Assembly (NCBI GenBank): GCA_023415305.1
Contig: JAEZKZ010000040.1
Coordinates: 1 to 64,000, forward strand
Length of the DNA stretch: 64,000 bases
DNA from: Bacillota bacterium
GTDB lineage: Bacteria; Bacillota; Clostridia; Acetivibrionales; DSM-1351
Direction of reading: 5' to 3'
Both the position numbers and the translations under genes were made by a program. Positions 34,245 through 44,324 of the stretch are shown in pieces (within the stretch, counting starts at the first letter, position 1; the number at the start of each line of letters is the position of its first letter). The notes beneath the pieces were generated by a model that saw only the letters and a program-made list of their open reading frames with translations, was not told the origin of the DNA and ran no database searches.

Positions 34245-36026
34245 ATGGGACAAATAAAATTAAGCAAAATACAAGAGCTTGTTTGGAATGTAGAGACATT
34301 AACAGGTAGGGAAGAAGTAAATAGCTTAAAATACTTAACTACCAGTAGTGTTAATAGCTCTAAAGAAATTCAGCTAGTTATTGAGAAAATTGATTTTAAT
34401 TACCATAAAAACTTTGTTATTTTTGGGATTCAGAACATAAAACTAATTTCTGAAATATACAAAAGAAAAACTGCCTTTAGTACGATGATAATTATAGAAA
34501 TAACTGAAGAGGATACACGAAGTATCTATTTGGATGGTGAAGAGAATCAATTAGGCTTTTTAGAAGATAAAAGAGTCTCTTTAATCATTGGCTGTGAGAA
34601 CCAGCTTGGAAGGCAACTCGATATAGCCTTTAATGACATACTAAAATTGTATAACCTAAGAAATACTGAAATATTATCTATGCCTTATGTCAAATCAAAA
34701 TATCCGGGGCAACTAAGAAATATCTTAGATATGTTATTTGAAAGAGTGCATACATCTATACACTCATATGGAAATGATATAGAAGATATATTAATTGGCA
34801 TGGACAATTATGTAAATAACTGGCATCATGTCTTTAGGGGCTTGGATTGTAAATTCTTTGAGAATAGATATAATAGTAAACCTGCCATTATTGTGGGTGC
34901 AGGGCCTTCGTTGGATAAAAATATAGATTTTCTACAACAGGCTAAGGGAAAGGCTCTTATTCTTAGTGTTGATGGAGCGATGAATTCACTTATGAATAAG
35001 GAGATTATCCCTGATGTAGTATCATCTATCGAAAGAGTAGAATTAACAGCGAATTTTTATAAGAAAAAAGAAATACCTAATGACGTTATATATGTAGGAC
35101 CAAATGTTGTATTGGGTAATATTTTTGAAAAGTTTAGCAGAATTATTTTTACAGGAAGATATGGTGATGCACTTTTCCGAAAATTTAATGAAAGTATAGG
35201 TTTTACAAATATTAATATTGGTATAAATGTATCGCATGTGCTTATTGCCTTTGCCAGACATTTAGGCTGCAATCCTATAATATTTACTGGTCTTGACCTT
35301 GCATATACTAATGGTAAAACCCATACGGAGAGGTTCTCTGAGAATTTTGATCAAAGTTTTATGAATAATTATAAGCAAAATGTTGTATACGTAAAAGGCC
35401 AAAATGGGGAAAGGTTAGAATCCTTTGAACATTTCAAGCATACGAAATCTTGGATTGAGAGTATGATTGCTGAAGATAAAGAAGCTATGTTTATTAATGC
35501 TACAGAAGGAGGAGCAAATATAGAAGGAGCTGTAAATATGAAGTTGTCTGATGTTATTTCTTCATATTGCTTAGAAGCTATTCCTGAATTAAAGGAAGTT
35601 TACGATAAAGCCAGGGAACAACAAAAATACGATAAAGAAGATTTAACAAATAAGGCAATAAAGTTTTTCACTGACCTCAATGAATTTTATGAGAACCTTA
35701 TCTCAGAGTCCCAGGCATATTATGATAAACTTCTAGGAAGTAGGAAAGCTGGCAGATTAGAGCTAATGGAAAGTCAACGTTTATCGATGGATAAGATACT
35801 TAACAAAAACTGGTCAGGTAGATTTATTGTTCAATCAATTACTATTGCCTACAATAGAGATATTCATTCACTTCCAATGTATCTTGAGAAAGAAGATGAA
35901 AAGAGGATGCTCGAATTAAATTTAAACTATTATAAAACATTAAAAGCTGTTAGTAAGAAGATTATGGAAAGTATTGATGCATATATACAAGTACTTAAAT
36001 CCCATTTGAGTGATAAAAACATTTAA
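34245..36026 (+). CDS. maf: Maf/DUF115-type flagellin glycosyltransferase
   Basis: The 593-residue protein carries the DUF115 (MptE-like) core with KPAIIVGAGPSLDKNIDFL near 213-231, LSVDGAMNSLMNKEIIPDVV and FTGLDLAYTNGKTH, followed by a helical C-terminal part. Motility-associated factors of this type transfer pseudaminic or legionaminic acid from the CMP sugar to flagellin Ser or Thr in the cytoplasm. It lies directly after flagellin and before genes for CMP-legionaminic acid, so that sugar is the likely donor. A GGGGG ribosome site precedes the ATG. Confidence 0.85.
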   Translation: MGQIKLSKIQELVWNVETLTGREEVNSLKYLTTSSVNSSKEIQLVIEKIDFNYHKNFVIFGIQNIKLISEIYKRKTAFSTMIIIEITEEDTRSIYLDGEENQLGFLEDKRVSLIIGCENQLGRQLDIAFNDILKLYNLRNTEILSMPYVKSKYPGQLRNILDMLFERVHTSIHSYGNDIEDILIGMDNYVNNWHHVFRGLDCKFFENRYNSKPAIIVGAGPSLDKNIDFLQQAKGKALILSVDGAMNSLMNKEIIPDVVSSIERVELTANFYKKKEIPNDVIYVGPNVVLGNIFEKFSRIIFTGRYGDALFRKFNESIGFTNINIGINVSHVLIAFARHLGCNPIIFTGLDLAYTNGKTHTERFSENFDQSFMNNYKQNVVYVKGQNGERLESFEHFKHTKSWIESMIAEDKEAMFINATEGGANIEGAVNMKLSDVISSYCLEAIPELKEVYDKAREQQKYDKEDLTNKAIKFFTDLNEFYENLISESQAYYDKLLGSRKAGRLELMESQRLSMDKILNKNWSGRFIVQSITIAYNRDIHSLPMYLEKEDEKRMLELNLNYYKTLKAVSKKIMESIDAYIQVLKSHLSDKNI

Positions 36027-36038
36027 TAGAGGTATAAA

Positions 36039-36326
36039 ATGGATATAATTAATAAGATAGAGTCCTTTGCAGCTGATATATACTTTAAGCTTCCAAATGA
36101 ACTAAATCAGGATTTCGTAAATATTTGCCAACTTATAGCGAATTTTTTTGATGAGAATTTCTCCGAAAATCAAGAAATAATTAGCCAAAAGAATAAACTT
36201 TTAACATTTCTACTACAGGCAATGGAAACAAAAGATTATATCAAAATGGCAGATGCGCTTCTATATACTTTAAAACCTGTAATTGAGGATCTAGTAAAAT
36301 TGGAGCATTCTGACGTTATTAATTAG
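36039..36326 (+). CDS. Small helical protein, unknown function
   Basis: Not recognised. A 95-residue, mostly alpha-helical and acidic protein (FAADIYFKLPNELNQDFVNI, LLQAMETKDYIKMADALLYT) with no signal or membrane helix. It starts 12 bases after maf and precedes legB, so it belongs to the glycosylation operon by position. Similar small helical proteins accompany maf genes in other Firmicutes as far as I recall, possibly as partners. GAGGT precedes the ATG. Confidence 0.65.
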   Translation: MDIINKIESFAADIYFKLPNELNQDFVNICQLIANFFDENFSENQEIISQKNKLLTFLLQAMETKDYIKMADALLYTLKPVIEDLVKLEHSDVIN

Positions 36327-36378
36327 ACTTAGAAAATAATTACTTATTTATAGTATGATGTATTTAACGGAGATATAT

Positions 36379-37359
36379 ATGAAAAAGGTATTAGTAACTG
36401 GTGCTGATGGATTTATTGGGAGCCACCTGACTGAAAAGCTTGTTGAATTAGGTTATCAAGTTAAAGCATTTGTCTTTTATAACTCATTCAATACCTGGGG
36501 ATGGCTTGATACATTGCCTAAAAATGTTTTGAATAAAATTGAAATATTCTCAGGAGATATAAGAGATCCTAATGGAGTAAGAGAAGCTATGAAAGGTGTA
36601 GATATCGTTTTTCACCTGGCTGCATTAATCGCCATTCCGTTCAGTTATCATTCTCCTGACTCCTATGTGGATACAAATATAAAAGGAACATTAAACATTT
36701 TGCAGGCATCACGAGAATTAGGGATTGAAAGAGTATTAGTCACTTCGACTTCTGAGGTGTATGGGACAGCTCAGTATGTACCTATAGACGAGAAACATCC
36801 TTTTCAGGGACAATCTCCATATTCTGCAACAAAAATAGGAGCAGACAGGCTCGCTGAAAGTTTTTATAGAAGCTTTGACTTGCCGGTCACTATAGTTAGG
36901 CCATTTAATACTTACGGGCCACGCCAGTCTGCTAGAGCTGTTATACCAACAATTATTACACAGTTGCTAAGTGGGCAAACTGAAATAAAGTTGGGGTCAC
37001 TAACGCCTACAAGAGACTTTAATTTCGTAAAGGATACCGCCAGTGCATTTATTGAGATATCGAAAGTCAATGACACAATCGGCCAAGAGATAAATATTGC
37101 TACACAGGAAGAAATTTCGATTGGGCAGCTTGCCCAAGAGCTTATAGATCAAATTAACCCAAAGGCAAGAATACTTTGTGATGAACAACGTATTCGACCA
37201 GGGAAAAGTGAAGTTGAAAGATTATTAGGCAGTAATGAAAAAATAAAAAAGTTAACAAACTGGTCACCAAAATATACATTCAAACAGGGGATATCTGAAA
37301 CTATTGACTTTTTTAGGTATAATATTGATAAATACAAGGTAGATATTTATAATATATAG
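36379..37359 (+). CDS. legB: NAD-dependent 4,6-dehydratase LegB
   Basis: Extended SDR enzyme that makes the 4-keto-6-deoxy sugar from GDP- or UDP-GlcNAc, the first committed step to legionaminic acid. The 326-residue protein has GADGFIGSHL near the N-terminus, AFVFYNSFNTWGWLD typical of LegB, the TSTSEVYG strand and catalytic YSATK near 148-152. ATG 36379 follows CGGAG; the in-frame ATG codons at 36355 and 36358 have no ribosome site. It opens the set legB-legC-ptmE-legH-legI-legG-legF. Confidence 0.88.
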   Translation: MKKVLVTGADGFIGSHLTEKLVELGYQVKAFVFYNSFNTWGWLDTLPKNVLNKIEIFSGDIRDPNGVREAMKGVDIVFHLAALIAIPFSYHSPDSYVDTNIKGTLNILQASRELGIERVLVTSTSEVYGTAQYVPIDEKHPFQGQSPYSATKIGADRLAESFYRSFDLPVTIVRPFNTYGPRQSARAVIPTIITQLLSGQTEIKLGSLTPTRDFNFVKDTASAFIEISKVNDTIGQEINIATQEEISIGQLAQELIDQINPKARILCDEQRIRPGKSEVERLLGSNEKIKKLTNWSPKYTFKQGISETIDFFRYNIDKYKVDIYNI

Positions 37360-37380
37360 GAATTGTAAGAGGTATTTTTT

Positions 37381-38541
37381 ATGAGCAAATTTATTCCATT
37401 ATCTGTACCCAATTTAAAGGGAAACGAACTAAAGTATATTACCGATGTAATTCAAAAGGAGTGGGTTTCAACAGGTGGAGAAATGATAAACCAATTTGAA
37501 GCTGCGTTGTCTGAATATTTAAATGTTGAAGCGACAACGGCATGTCAAAGTGGTACAGCAGGTATTCATCTTGCGTTAATACTTTCAGGTGTCGGAAAAG
37601 ACGATGAAGTAATCGTACCTACTCTAACTTTTATCGCAGCAGTAAACCCTGTTCGTTACTGTAATGCTGAGCCTGTTTTTATGGATTGCGATGAGTCACT
37701 TTGTATTGATCCGGTCAAATTAGAAGAATTTTGTTCTGAAAAATGTGAATTCATTGATAATAAATTAATTAATAAAGATACACAACAACATATTAAAGCA
37801 ATTGTTGTTGTGCATGTGTTCGGCAATATGGCTGATATGGATTCAATAATGAGGACAGCTGAAAAATACAATTTAAAAGTGATTGAAGATGCTACTGAAG
37901 CACTTGGTTCCTATTATAGAAGTGGTACTTATGAAGGTAAATTTGCCGGCACTATAGGAGATTATGGTGTTTTTTCTTTTAATGGCAACAAAATAATTAC
38001 AACCGGCGGCGGAGGATTGGTTACTGCTAAAAATCCAAAAGACGTAAAACGCGCAAAATATCTTTCAACTCAAGCAAAAGATGACGAAATAAATTTTTTC
38101 CATAATGAAATTGGATACAATTATAGGATGACAAATCTTCAAGCGGCAATTGGAGTAGCACAACTTGAACAATTAGAAAATTTTATTAATATTAAAACAA
38201 AAAACTATATTTTGTATAGAAAAGAGTTTGAGAATATTAATGATATAAAGCTACTCCACTTTAGAGAAGAAATACGACCCAATTATTGGTTTTACTCTAT
38301 ATTTCTTAATAAAGTTAAAAGAGATAGTTTAATTGAATATTTAATGAATAACAATATTCAAACTAGACCAGTTTGGGGATTGATACATGAGCAAAGGCCA
38401 TATAAAAAGTCTATGACATATAAAATTGAGAGGGCTGCAGGGTTTTACGACAGAATTGTAAATATACCTTGTAGTACTAATCTAAGTGAAGATCAAATTT
38501 ACTATGTAATTGATAAAATAAAGAAATTTATAAATTATTAA
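37381..38541 (+). CDS. legC: LegC-type PLP aminotransferase
   Basis: DegT/DnrJ/EryC1 sugar aminotransferase that places the 4-amino group on the LegB product. The 386-residue protein shows PLSVPNLKGNELKYI and EWVSTGGEMI at the start, the EDATEALGS strand with the PLP aspartate and the PLP lysine in FNGNKIITTGGGG near residue 204. It starts 21 bases after legB. It is long for the family, as LegC proteins are, because of an insertion around 120-140. Confidence 0.88.
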   Translation: MSKFIPLSVPNLKGNELKYITDVIQKEWVSTGGEMINQFEAALSEYLNVEATTACQSGTAGIHLALILSGVGKDDEVIVPTLTFIAAVNPVRYCNAEPVFMDCDESLCIDPVKLEEFCSEKCEFIDNKLINKDTQQHIKAIVVVHVFGNMADMDSIMRTAEKYNLKVIEDATEALGSYYRSGTYEGKFAGTIGDYGVFSFNGNKIITTGGGGLVTAKNPKDVKRAKYLSTQAKDDEINFFHNEIGYNYRMTNLQAAIGVAQLEQLENFINIKTKNYILYRKEFENINDIKLLHFREEIRPNYWFYSIFLNKVKRDSLIEYLMNNNIQTRPVWGLIHEQRPYKKSMTYKIERAAGFYDRIVNIPCSTNLSEDQIYYVIDKIKKFINY

Positions 38542-38559
38542 TAAGGGTGTGCATAATTT

Positions 38560-39609
38560 ATGGAGCTATCAGAATTAATCGTTACAAGAGATACATCAAT
38601 TATAACAGTTATGAAGATATTTAATGAAACAGGTAAACAAGTGGCATTAATTGCTCCAGATGGCAAGCTCGAAGCTGTTGTAACAGATGGTGATATTCGA
38701 AGGTTTATTGTAAAAGGCGGTACAATCGAGACTCCTGTTGGCGCTATAGCTAATTATAATCCAAGATATGTTCTTGAGAGAAATAGGGAATCTGCAAAAA
38801 AAATAATGCAGAAATATTCCATTAGTGCATTACCTATACTTAGTGATAATGGCGTTATTACATCTATTGTATTTGCAAATGATTTTGAATTAATTAAAAA
38901 ACATGATATCAATATACCTGTTGTAATAATGGCCGGTGGATTTGGTACAAGGCTATACCCGTATACAAAAATACTTCCCAAGCCATTGATACCAATTGGT
39001 GAAGTTCCTATAATAGAGCACATCATTAATAGGTTTCAAAAATTTAATTGTAAAGACTTCTATTTAATATTAAACTATAAAAAAAATATGATCAAATCAT
39101 ATTTCTCTGAAGTTGATTATTCGTATAAACTAAATTTTGTGGAAGAAAGTAAACCTCTAGGAACAGGTGGAGGCATATCACTATTAAAGGGTAAAATCGA
39201 TAAGCCTTTTTTTCTGTCAAATTGTGATATATTAATTGATGCTGATTATGAAAGTATTTATAAACAGCACATTGAACAAAAGAATATCATCACAATCGTG
39301 TGTGCTTTTCGACATATGACTGTTCCATATGGAGTAATTGAACTTGATTCGACGGGTAGGATATATAAAATGTCAGAAAAACCTCAGTATTCTTTTTTGA
39401 CGAATACTGGTATGTATTTACTGGAACCGCGAGTAATTCATGATTTGGTGGAGGGTGAAGTTATCAGTCTTCCTGAGATTATAGACAAATATCGAAACAT
39501 GGGGGAGAATATTGGAGTATATCCGATAAATGAAAAATGTTGGCTTGATATGGGGCAGTTGGAAGAATTAGAAGAAATGAAAAAGGCAATGGAGGAAAGC
39601 CATGGATAA
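38560..39609 (+). CDS. CBS-nucleotidyltransferase (PtmE-like)
   Basis: A 349-residue protein with two CBS motifs (residues 1 to about 115) and a sugar-phosphate nucleotidyltransferase domain from about 120 (VVIMAGGFGTRLYPYTKILP, then NCDILIDADYESIY). In Campylobacter PtmE has this arrangement and makes GDP-glucosamine or GDP-GlcNAc for the legionaminic pathway, so the same job is likely, implying a GDP-sugar route. Its end overlaps the start of the acetyltransferase by 8 bases. Confidence 0.82.
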   Translation: MELSELIVTRDTSIITVMKIFNETGKQVALIAPDGKLEAVVTDGDIRRFIVKGGTIETPVGAIANYNPRYVLERNRESAKKIMQKYSISALPILSDNGVITSIVFANDFELIKKHDINIPVVIMAGGFGTRLYPYTKILPKPLIPIGEVPIIEHIINRFQKFNCKDFYLILNYKKNMIKSYFSEVDYSYKLNFVEESKPLGTGGGISLLKGKIDKPFFLSNCDILIDADYESIYKQHIEQKNIITIVCAFRHMTVPYGVIELDSTGRIYKMSEKPQYSFLTNTGMYLLEPRVIHDLVEGEVISLPEIIDKYRNMGENIGVYPINEKCWLDMGQLEELEEMKKAMEESHG

Positions 39610-40243
39610 AGCAATTTTATTAGGTTGCGGTGGTCATGCTGCCAGTATACTCGACTCTGTTTTATCAAGCAAAAAGTATGATGTGGTTGGCATAGTTGAC
39701 CCAAATATGGACATTGGAAAAACTCTATTAGGAGTCCCCTGCATTGGTGACGACAGCTGTCTAGAGAAGGTGTTTAATAATGGGATACACCATGCTTTTA
39801 TAGGAGTTGGAAGTATTGGTAACATTACTATAAGAGTACAACTTTACCATTTAACTAAAAGAATAGGATATACATTACCTGCTATTATTGATGCTAGTGC
39901 AATTATCGGAAGAGACTGCCATATCGGGGAGGGGGTTTTTATTGGCAAGGGTTCAATAATAAACACTCAAAGTGTTATAGAAGAGATGGCAATAATAAAT
40001 AGTGCAACTTTGTTGGAGCATCAGTGCTATGTAGGTAGATTTACTCATATTGCACCTGGCTGTACAGTAGGTGGAAATTCAGTTTTTGGAAGAGGGTCAC
40101 ATATTGGAATAGGATCTACAGTTATCCAAGGGGTGAAAATAGGGGATAATACTTTGGTCGGCGCCGGGAGTGTTGTTGTTAAAGACATTAAATCAGGAGT
40201 TAAAGCTTTTGGAAATCCTTGCAGGGAGGTCGGGGTGTTTTGA
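39602..40243 (+). CDS. legH: LegH-like sugar N-acetyltransferase
   Basis: A 213-residue PglD/NeuD-family enzyme that would acetylate the 4-amino group of the sugar. It has an N-terminal Rossmann-like part (ILLGCGGHAASILDSVL), then a left-handed beta-helix of hexapeptide repeats (IIGRDCHIGEGVFIGKGSII onward). The catalytic-type histidine stands in LLEHQCYVGRFTHIAPG near residue 140. The gene overlaps its neighbours at both ends, showing a tight operon. Confidence 0.86.
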   Translation: MDKAILLGCGGHAASILDSVLSSKKYDVVGIVDPNMDIGKTLLGVPCIGDDSCLEKVFNNGIHHAFIGVGSIGNITIRVQLYHLTKRIGYTLPAIIDASAIIGRDCHIGEGVFIGKGSIINTQSVIEEMAIINSATLLEHQCYVGRFTHIAPGCTVGGNSVFGRGSHIGIGSTVIQGVKIGDNTLVGAGSVVVKDIKSGVKAFGNPCREVGVF

Positions 40244-41235
40244 ATACACTTATAATAGCTGAGGCAGGAGTTAACCACAATGGAGATATTGATAATGCTT
40301 TTAAACTAATAGATACTGCAAAAGCAGCTGGAGCAGATATTGTTAAGTTTCAAACATTCAATGCAAATAAGCTTGCTAGTAGATATGCCCAAAAAGCGGA
40401 ATACCAAAAAACATTTTCTAATAAAAGTGAGAGTCAATTGGATATGTTAAGGAGTTTGGAGCTAACTAAACAACAACATATAGAACTAATTGATTATTGT
40501 ACGAAAAAAGGCATTCAATTTTTATCTACACCATTTGACTTGGAAAGTATAGAAATGCTTCAGGAGTTAAATTTGCCGATGTATAAAATTCCATCTGGAG
40601 AGATAACAAATTTACCGTACCTAATAAGAATAGCTTCATTACAAAAGCCGGTTATCCTTTCAACAGGAATGTGTACCATGAACGAAATCAGAGAAGCTGT
40701 CACGATTTTAAGGGAATATGGTACAAATGATATATCGATTTTACATTGTAATACACAATATCCAACCCCTTATGAAGATACTAATTTACTTGCCATGTTA
40801 ACTTTGAAACAAGAATTTGGAGAGAAAGTAGGTTATTCCGATCACACATTGGGGATTGAGGTGCCTATTGCTGCTGTTGCAATGGGAGCAAAAATTATTG
40901 AAAAACACTTTACACTAGACAAAAATATGGATGGACCAGATCATGCAGCTAGTCTTGAACCAGAGGAACTAGAGTTAATGGTGAAGAGTATACGAAATAT
41001 TGAGAAAGCTTTAGGGAATGGTAAAAAAGTTCCTAGTAAATCTGAGGTTGATAATATTGCAGTCGCTCGTAAGAGTATAGTTGCTAAAACTAATATACTT
41101 GAAGGAGATACTTTTACAGAGAACAATATAACTGTTAAAAGGCCAGGTACCGGGATTTCTCCAATGAAATGGTTTTATGTTCTTGGCAAAACTGCAAAAA
41201 AGAATTTTGAGGAAGATGAGTTAATATCGTTATGA
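40240..41235 (+). CDS. legI: N,N'-diacetyllegionaminate synthase LegI
   Basis: NeuB-family aldolase that condenses the 6-deoxy hexose with phosphoenolpyruvate to form the nine-carbon sugar. The 331-residue protein shows EAGVNHNGD near the N-terminus, KFQTFNANKLASRYAQKAEYQ, MYKIPSGEITNLPYL and a C-terminal SAF (antifreeze-like) domain from about 275. It starts with TTG 40240, overlapping the legH stop by four bases (TTGA), with GGGAGG upstream. Pathway partners lie on both sides. Confidence 0.92.
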   Translation: MNTLIIAEAGVNHNGDIDNAFKLIDTAKAAGADIVKFQTFNANKLASRYAQKAEYQKTFSNKSESQLDMLRSLELTKQQHIELIDYCTKKGIQFLSTPFDLESIEMLQELNLPMYKIPSGEITNLPYLIRIASLQKPVILSTGMCTMNEIREAVTILREYGTNDISILHCNTQYPTPYEDTNLLAMLTLKQEFGEKVGYSDHTLGIEVPIAAVAMGAKIIEKHFTLDKNMDGPDHAASLEPEELELMVKSIRNIEKALGNGKKVPSKSEVDNIAVARKSIVAKTNILEGDTFTENNITVKRPGTGISPMKWFYVLGKTAKKNFEEDELISL

Positions 41236-42383
41236 AGAAAGTATGTGTTGTTACCGCAACTCGCGCAGAATACGGCTTACTAAAGTCTTTACTATATAAG
41301 TTAAGCAAAAGTGAGAATACTATACTCCAGATTATTGTTACCGGGACCCATCTTGAGAAAAAATATGGTGAAACTATAAATGAAATTTTAGAAGATGGGT
41401 TTAAGCCAGATAAATGTGTTCCAATTATTCAAGATGACACTACTTATGGTGTTTTGACGACAATGTCAAACGCTGTTAAGGATGTAGGAAGAGCATTACA
41501 GTCTCTTTCTCCTGATGTAGTTGTTTTGTTGGGAGACAGGTATGAGACACTCTCAATAGCTTCTTCTGCTGTAATTCTGGGAATTCCAATAGCACACTTA
41601 TATGGAGGAGAAATAACTTACGGGGCATATGATGAATTGTTTCGTCACGCAATTACCAAGATGTCATGTCTGCACTTTACTTCTACTGACGTATATAGAA
41701 GACGAGTAATACAGATGGGTGAGAGCCCTGAGAGAGTATTCAATGTCGGAGCCTTAGGTGTAGAAAATATACTTAATACAAATCTTCTATCGAAAAACGA
41801 GTTGGAATCTGTCATCGATTTTCCAATGGATAATACAATATTAGTTACATTTCACCCAGTTACTACAGAAGTTAACTCTCAAAAGGAGCAATTTAAAGCA
41901 CTACTTGATGCTGTTATTGATTATCCCCAATATAAGGCATTATTTACAAGACCAAATGCGGATACGAATAGCACGCACTTGAATGAGATGCTCGATGAAT
42001 ACTCATTCAAGTATAGAAATAGGATAAAAGTAGTTGATTCTTTAGGAGTGGTTAAATACTTATCAGCAATGAAATATTGCGCAGGAGTTGTTGGGAACTC
42101 CTCAAGCGGTATAGTTGAAGCGCCAAGCATGAAAGTAGGAACAATAAATGTCGGAAACAGGCAAAAGGGTCGGATTAGTGCTGATTCAGTTATACATTGT
42201 ACCCCAATTAAATCAGAAATCATAAAATCATTTAATAAGTTATCTTCACTTGAATTTAAGCAAAGCTTAAGTGAAATAGTGAACCCATATGAGGGTAAAA
42301 ATACATCAGAGGTTATTATTGATAAATTATTAGGTTTTTTAGAGCTAGGATTTACGAATAAGGTATTTTACGATATTATTTGA
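41232..42383 (+). CDS. legG: UDP/GDP-sugar 2-epimerase (hydrolysing) LegG
   Basis: NeuC-family epimerase that inverts C2 and removes the nucleotide to give the free hexose for LegI. The 383-residue protein has VTATRAEYGLLKSLL, the IVTGTHLEKKYG loop, LLGDRYETLSIA and the C-terminal VVGNSSSGIVEAPSM. The ATG overlaps the legI stop by four bases. The gene order legI-legG repeats that of Campylobacter. Confidence 0.9.
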   Translation: MKKVCVVTATRAEYGLLKSLLYKLSKSENTILQIIVTGTHLEKKYGETINEILEDGFKPDKCVPIIQDDTTYGVLTTMSNAVKDVGRALQSLSPDVVVLLGDRYETLSIASSAVILGIPIAHLYGGEITYGAYDELFRHAITKMSCLHFTSTDVYRRRVIQMGESPERVFNVGALGVENILNTNLLSKNELESVIDFPMDNTILVTFHPVTTEVNSQKEQFKALLDAVIDYPQYKALFTRPNADTNSTHLNEMLDEYSFKYRNRIKVVDSLGVVKYLSAMKYCAGVVGNSSSGIVEAPSMKVGTINVGNRQKGRISADSVIHCTPIKSEIIKSFNKLSSLEFKQSLSEIVNPYEGKNTSEVIIDKLLGFLELGFTNKVFYDII

Positions 42384-42398
42384 TAATTGGAGGAAAAA

Positions 42399-43382
42399 AT
42401 GAAACTAATTGTTATAGGTCTTGGCTCTATGGGAAAACGCCGCATAAGATTACTACTAAAAGAGTTTTCAGGAATAATAGTATGTGGAGTTGATTTAAAT
42501 CAAGAAAGAAGAGTACAGGTTGAGTGTGAGTTTAATATAAGAACTTATAGTTATTTGACAAATGCAATAGATAATGAAAAGCCGGATGCAGTTTTTGTAT
42601 GCACATCTCCTATTAGTCATGCAGATATAGCTTTAGAGAGCATTGGAAAAGGTTTACATGTTTTTTCTGAGATAAATCTTCTATGTAACAAATACGATGA
42701 GATAATTCAAATGGCAAAATTACATGATGTTCAAATTTTTCTATCTTCTACACTACTATATCGTAAGGAGATACAAGAAATAAAGCAAAATGTATTATGT
42801 GAATCTTCAAGAGTTAATTATAGGTATCATGTAGGACAATACCTTCCAGACTGGCACCCTTGGGAAGATTATAGGAATTTCTTTGTGGCTAATAAAAAGA
42901 CTAACGGATGCAGGGAGATACTCGCTATAGATTTACCGTGGATTATTGATATATTCGGCAAAATAAAAAAAATATATTGTCTAAAAGATAAAATGTCGGG
43001 GCTTGAGATAGATTACCCTGACAATTATATTATTATGTTAGAACATGAAAATGGGAATAAGGGAACTTTAAATATTGATATTGTTTCCCGCAAAGCTGTG
43101 CGTGATCTATTAGTTTATTCTGAGAATCTGTATATTACTTGGGATGGTACTCCTAATGGTATTCTTAAATACAATTTGGCTAATAAATCTATGGATAAAA
43201 TATCTGTGTATGACAATGTACAGAAGGATTACAGATATGCCGATAATATAATTGAAAATGCCTATTTAGAAGAAATAAAAGTGTTCATTGAGAAAATCAA
43301 CAATAGAGGTAATGGTGAAAAATATACTTTTGAAGAGGATAAATATACTCTTAGTATTATAGACCAAATAGAGGGGGGCTAA
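42399..43382 (+). CDS. Gfo/Idh/MocA-like oxidoreductase with altered catalytic motif
   Basis: A 327-residue Rossmann protein of the Gfo/Idh/MocA superfamily (GLGSMGKRRIRLL at the N-terminus, FVCTSPISHADIAL strand). At the position of the usual Glu-Lys-Pro motif it reads FSEINL, so the catalytic lysine is missing. The active chemistry may be lost or changed. ATG 42399 has GGAGG ahead of it. Position within the legionaminic operon suggests a role in a modified sugar or precursor supply; PtmF of Campylobacter is a possible analogue, not proven. Confidence 0.75.
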   Translation: MKLIVIGLGSMGKRRIRLLLKEFSGIIVCGVDLNQERRVQVECEFNIRTYSYLTNAIDNEKPDAVFVCTSPISHADIALESIGKGLHVFSEINLLCNKYDEIIQMAKLHDVQIFLSSTLLYRKEIQEIKQNVLCESSRVNYRYHVGQYLPDWHPWEDYRNFFVANKKTNGCREILAIDLPWIIDIFGKIKKIYCLKDKMSGLEIDYPDNYIIMLEHENGNKGTLNIDIVSRKAVRDLLVYSENLYITWDGTPNGILKYNLANKSMDKISVYDNVQKDYRYADNIIENAYLEEIKVFIEKINNRGNGEKYTFEEDKYTLSIIDQIEGG

Positions 43383-43388
43383 AATATT

Positions 43389-44324
43389 ATGAAAGTATGT
43401 TTTTTTGGGTTGGGATCGATAGGGCAGAGGCATTTAATTAATTTAGTACAAATTTGCATAAATAAAGGGGTTAAGCTTAGTGTACACGCATTTAGAACTA
43501 CACATAAGCCAATAGATAATGACATTGACCGATTAATTGAAAAAGTCATTCTTAGTGAGAGTGAACTAGATAACGATTATGATCTGACTTTTGTAACTAA
43601 TCCTTCGCATATACATTTTAATACAATTGTGTTAATGTGTTCTAAGACGAAACACATGTTTATTGAAAAACCACTAGTAGATAGTAATAAATATGATTTT
43701 GATAACTTAGGTTTAAATGAAGCTGGAGTATATTATGTTGCGGGGCCACTAAGGTTTTCTTCAGTTATCCAGTATTTAAAGGACGATATACTAAGGAATG
43801 AAAAAGTATATTCGGTAAGGGTGATCTGTTCAAGCTATCTACCTGATTGGCGGCCTGGGGTCGACTATAGAAGTGTGTACAGTGCTAAAAAAGACCAAGG
43901 TGGGGGTGTTTGTATAGATTTAATTCATGAATGGGATTATATAACACATTTATTCGGCTTCCCTGAGGAAGTTAAGTGTTTTTATGGAAAGTTTTCGGAT
44001 TTGGAAATAGATAGTGAGGATTTAGCTGTTTATGTTGCAAGATATAAAGACAAATTGGTAGAACTCCATTTGGACTATTTCGGACGAACGCCAAGTAGAG
44101 AGATCCAATTATTTACACGAGAGTATACAATAGTTGGTGATATAATTAATAACACTATAAAGTTTTCAAATAATAGAGCTCCCATAACTTTCAGGAATGA
44201 AAGAAACGATATGTATATACAGGAAATGGAATTTGTTGTAAACAAGATCATAAAAGGCGATACCTTTAATAATATTGAACCATGTAGGAAAGTACTCGAT
44301 TTGTGTAGGGGAAGGGTTGATTAA
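43389..44324 (+). CDS. Gfo/Idh/MocA oxidoreductase
   Basis: A 311-residue paralogue of the preceding gene with GLGSIGQRHLINL at the N-terminus and a normal catalytic motif FIEKPL near residue 96, followed by YLPDWRPGVDYRSVYSAKKD with the GGG turn and a DLIHEWDYI acidic-His pair. It most likely oxidises or reduces a sugar hydroxyl with NAD(P). It ends directly against the start of the cytidylyltransferase. The exact step is unknown. Confidence 0.78.
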   Translation: MKVCFFGLGSIGQRHLINLVQICINKGVKLSVHAFRTTHKPIDNDIDRLIEKVILSESELDNDYDLTFVTNPSHIHFNTIVLMCSKTKHMFIEKPLVDSNKYDFDNLGLNEAGVYYVAGPLRFSSVIQYLKDDILRNEKVYSVRVICSSYLPDWRPGVDYRSVYSAKKDQGGGVCIDLIHEWDYITHLFGFPEEVKCFYGKFSDLEIDSEDLAVYVARYKDKLVELHLDYFGRTPSREIQLFTREYTIVGDIINNTIKFSNNRAPITFRNERNDMYIQEMEFVVNKIIKGDTFNNIEPCRKVLDLCRGRVD

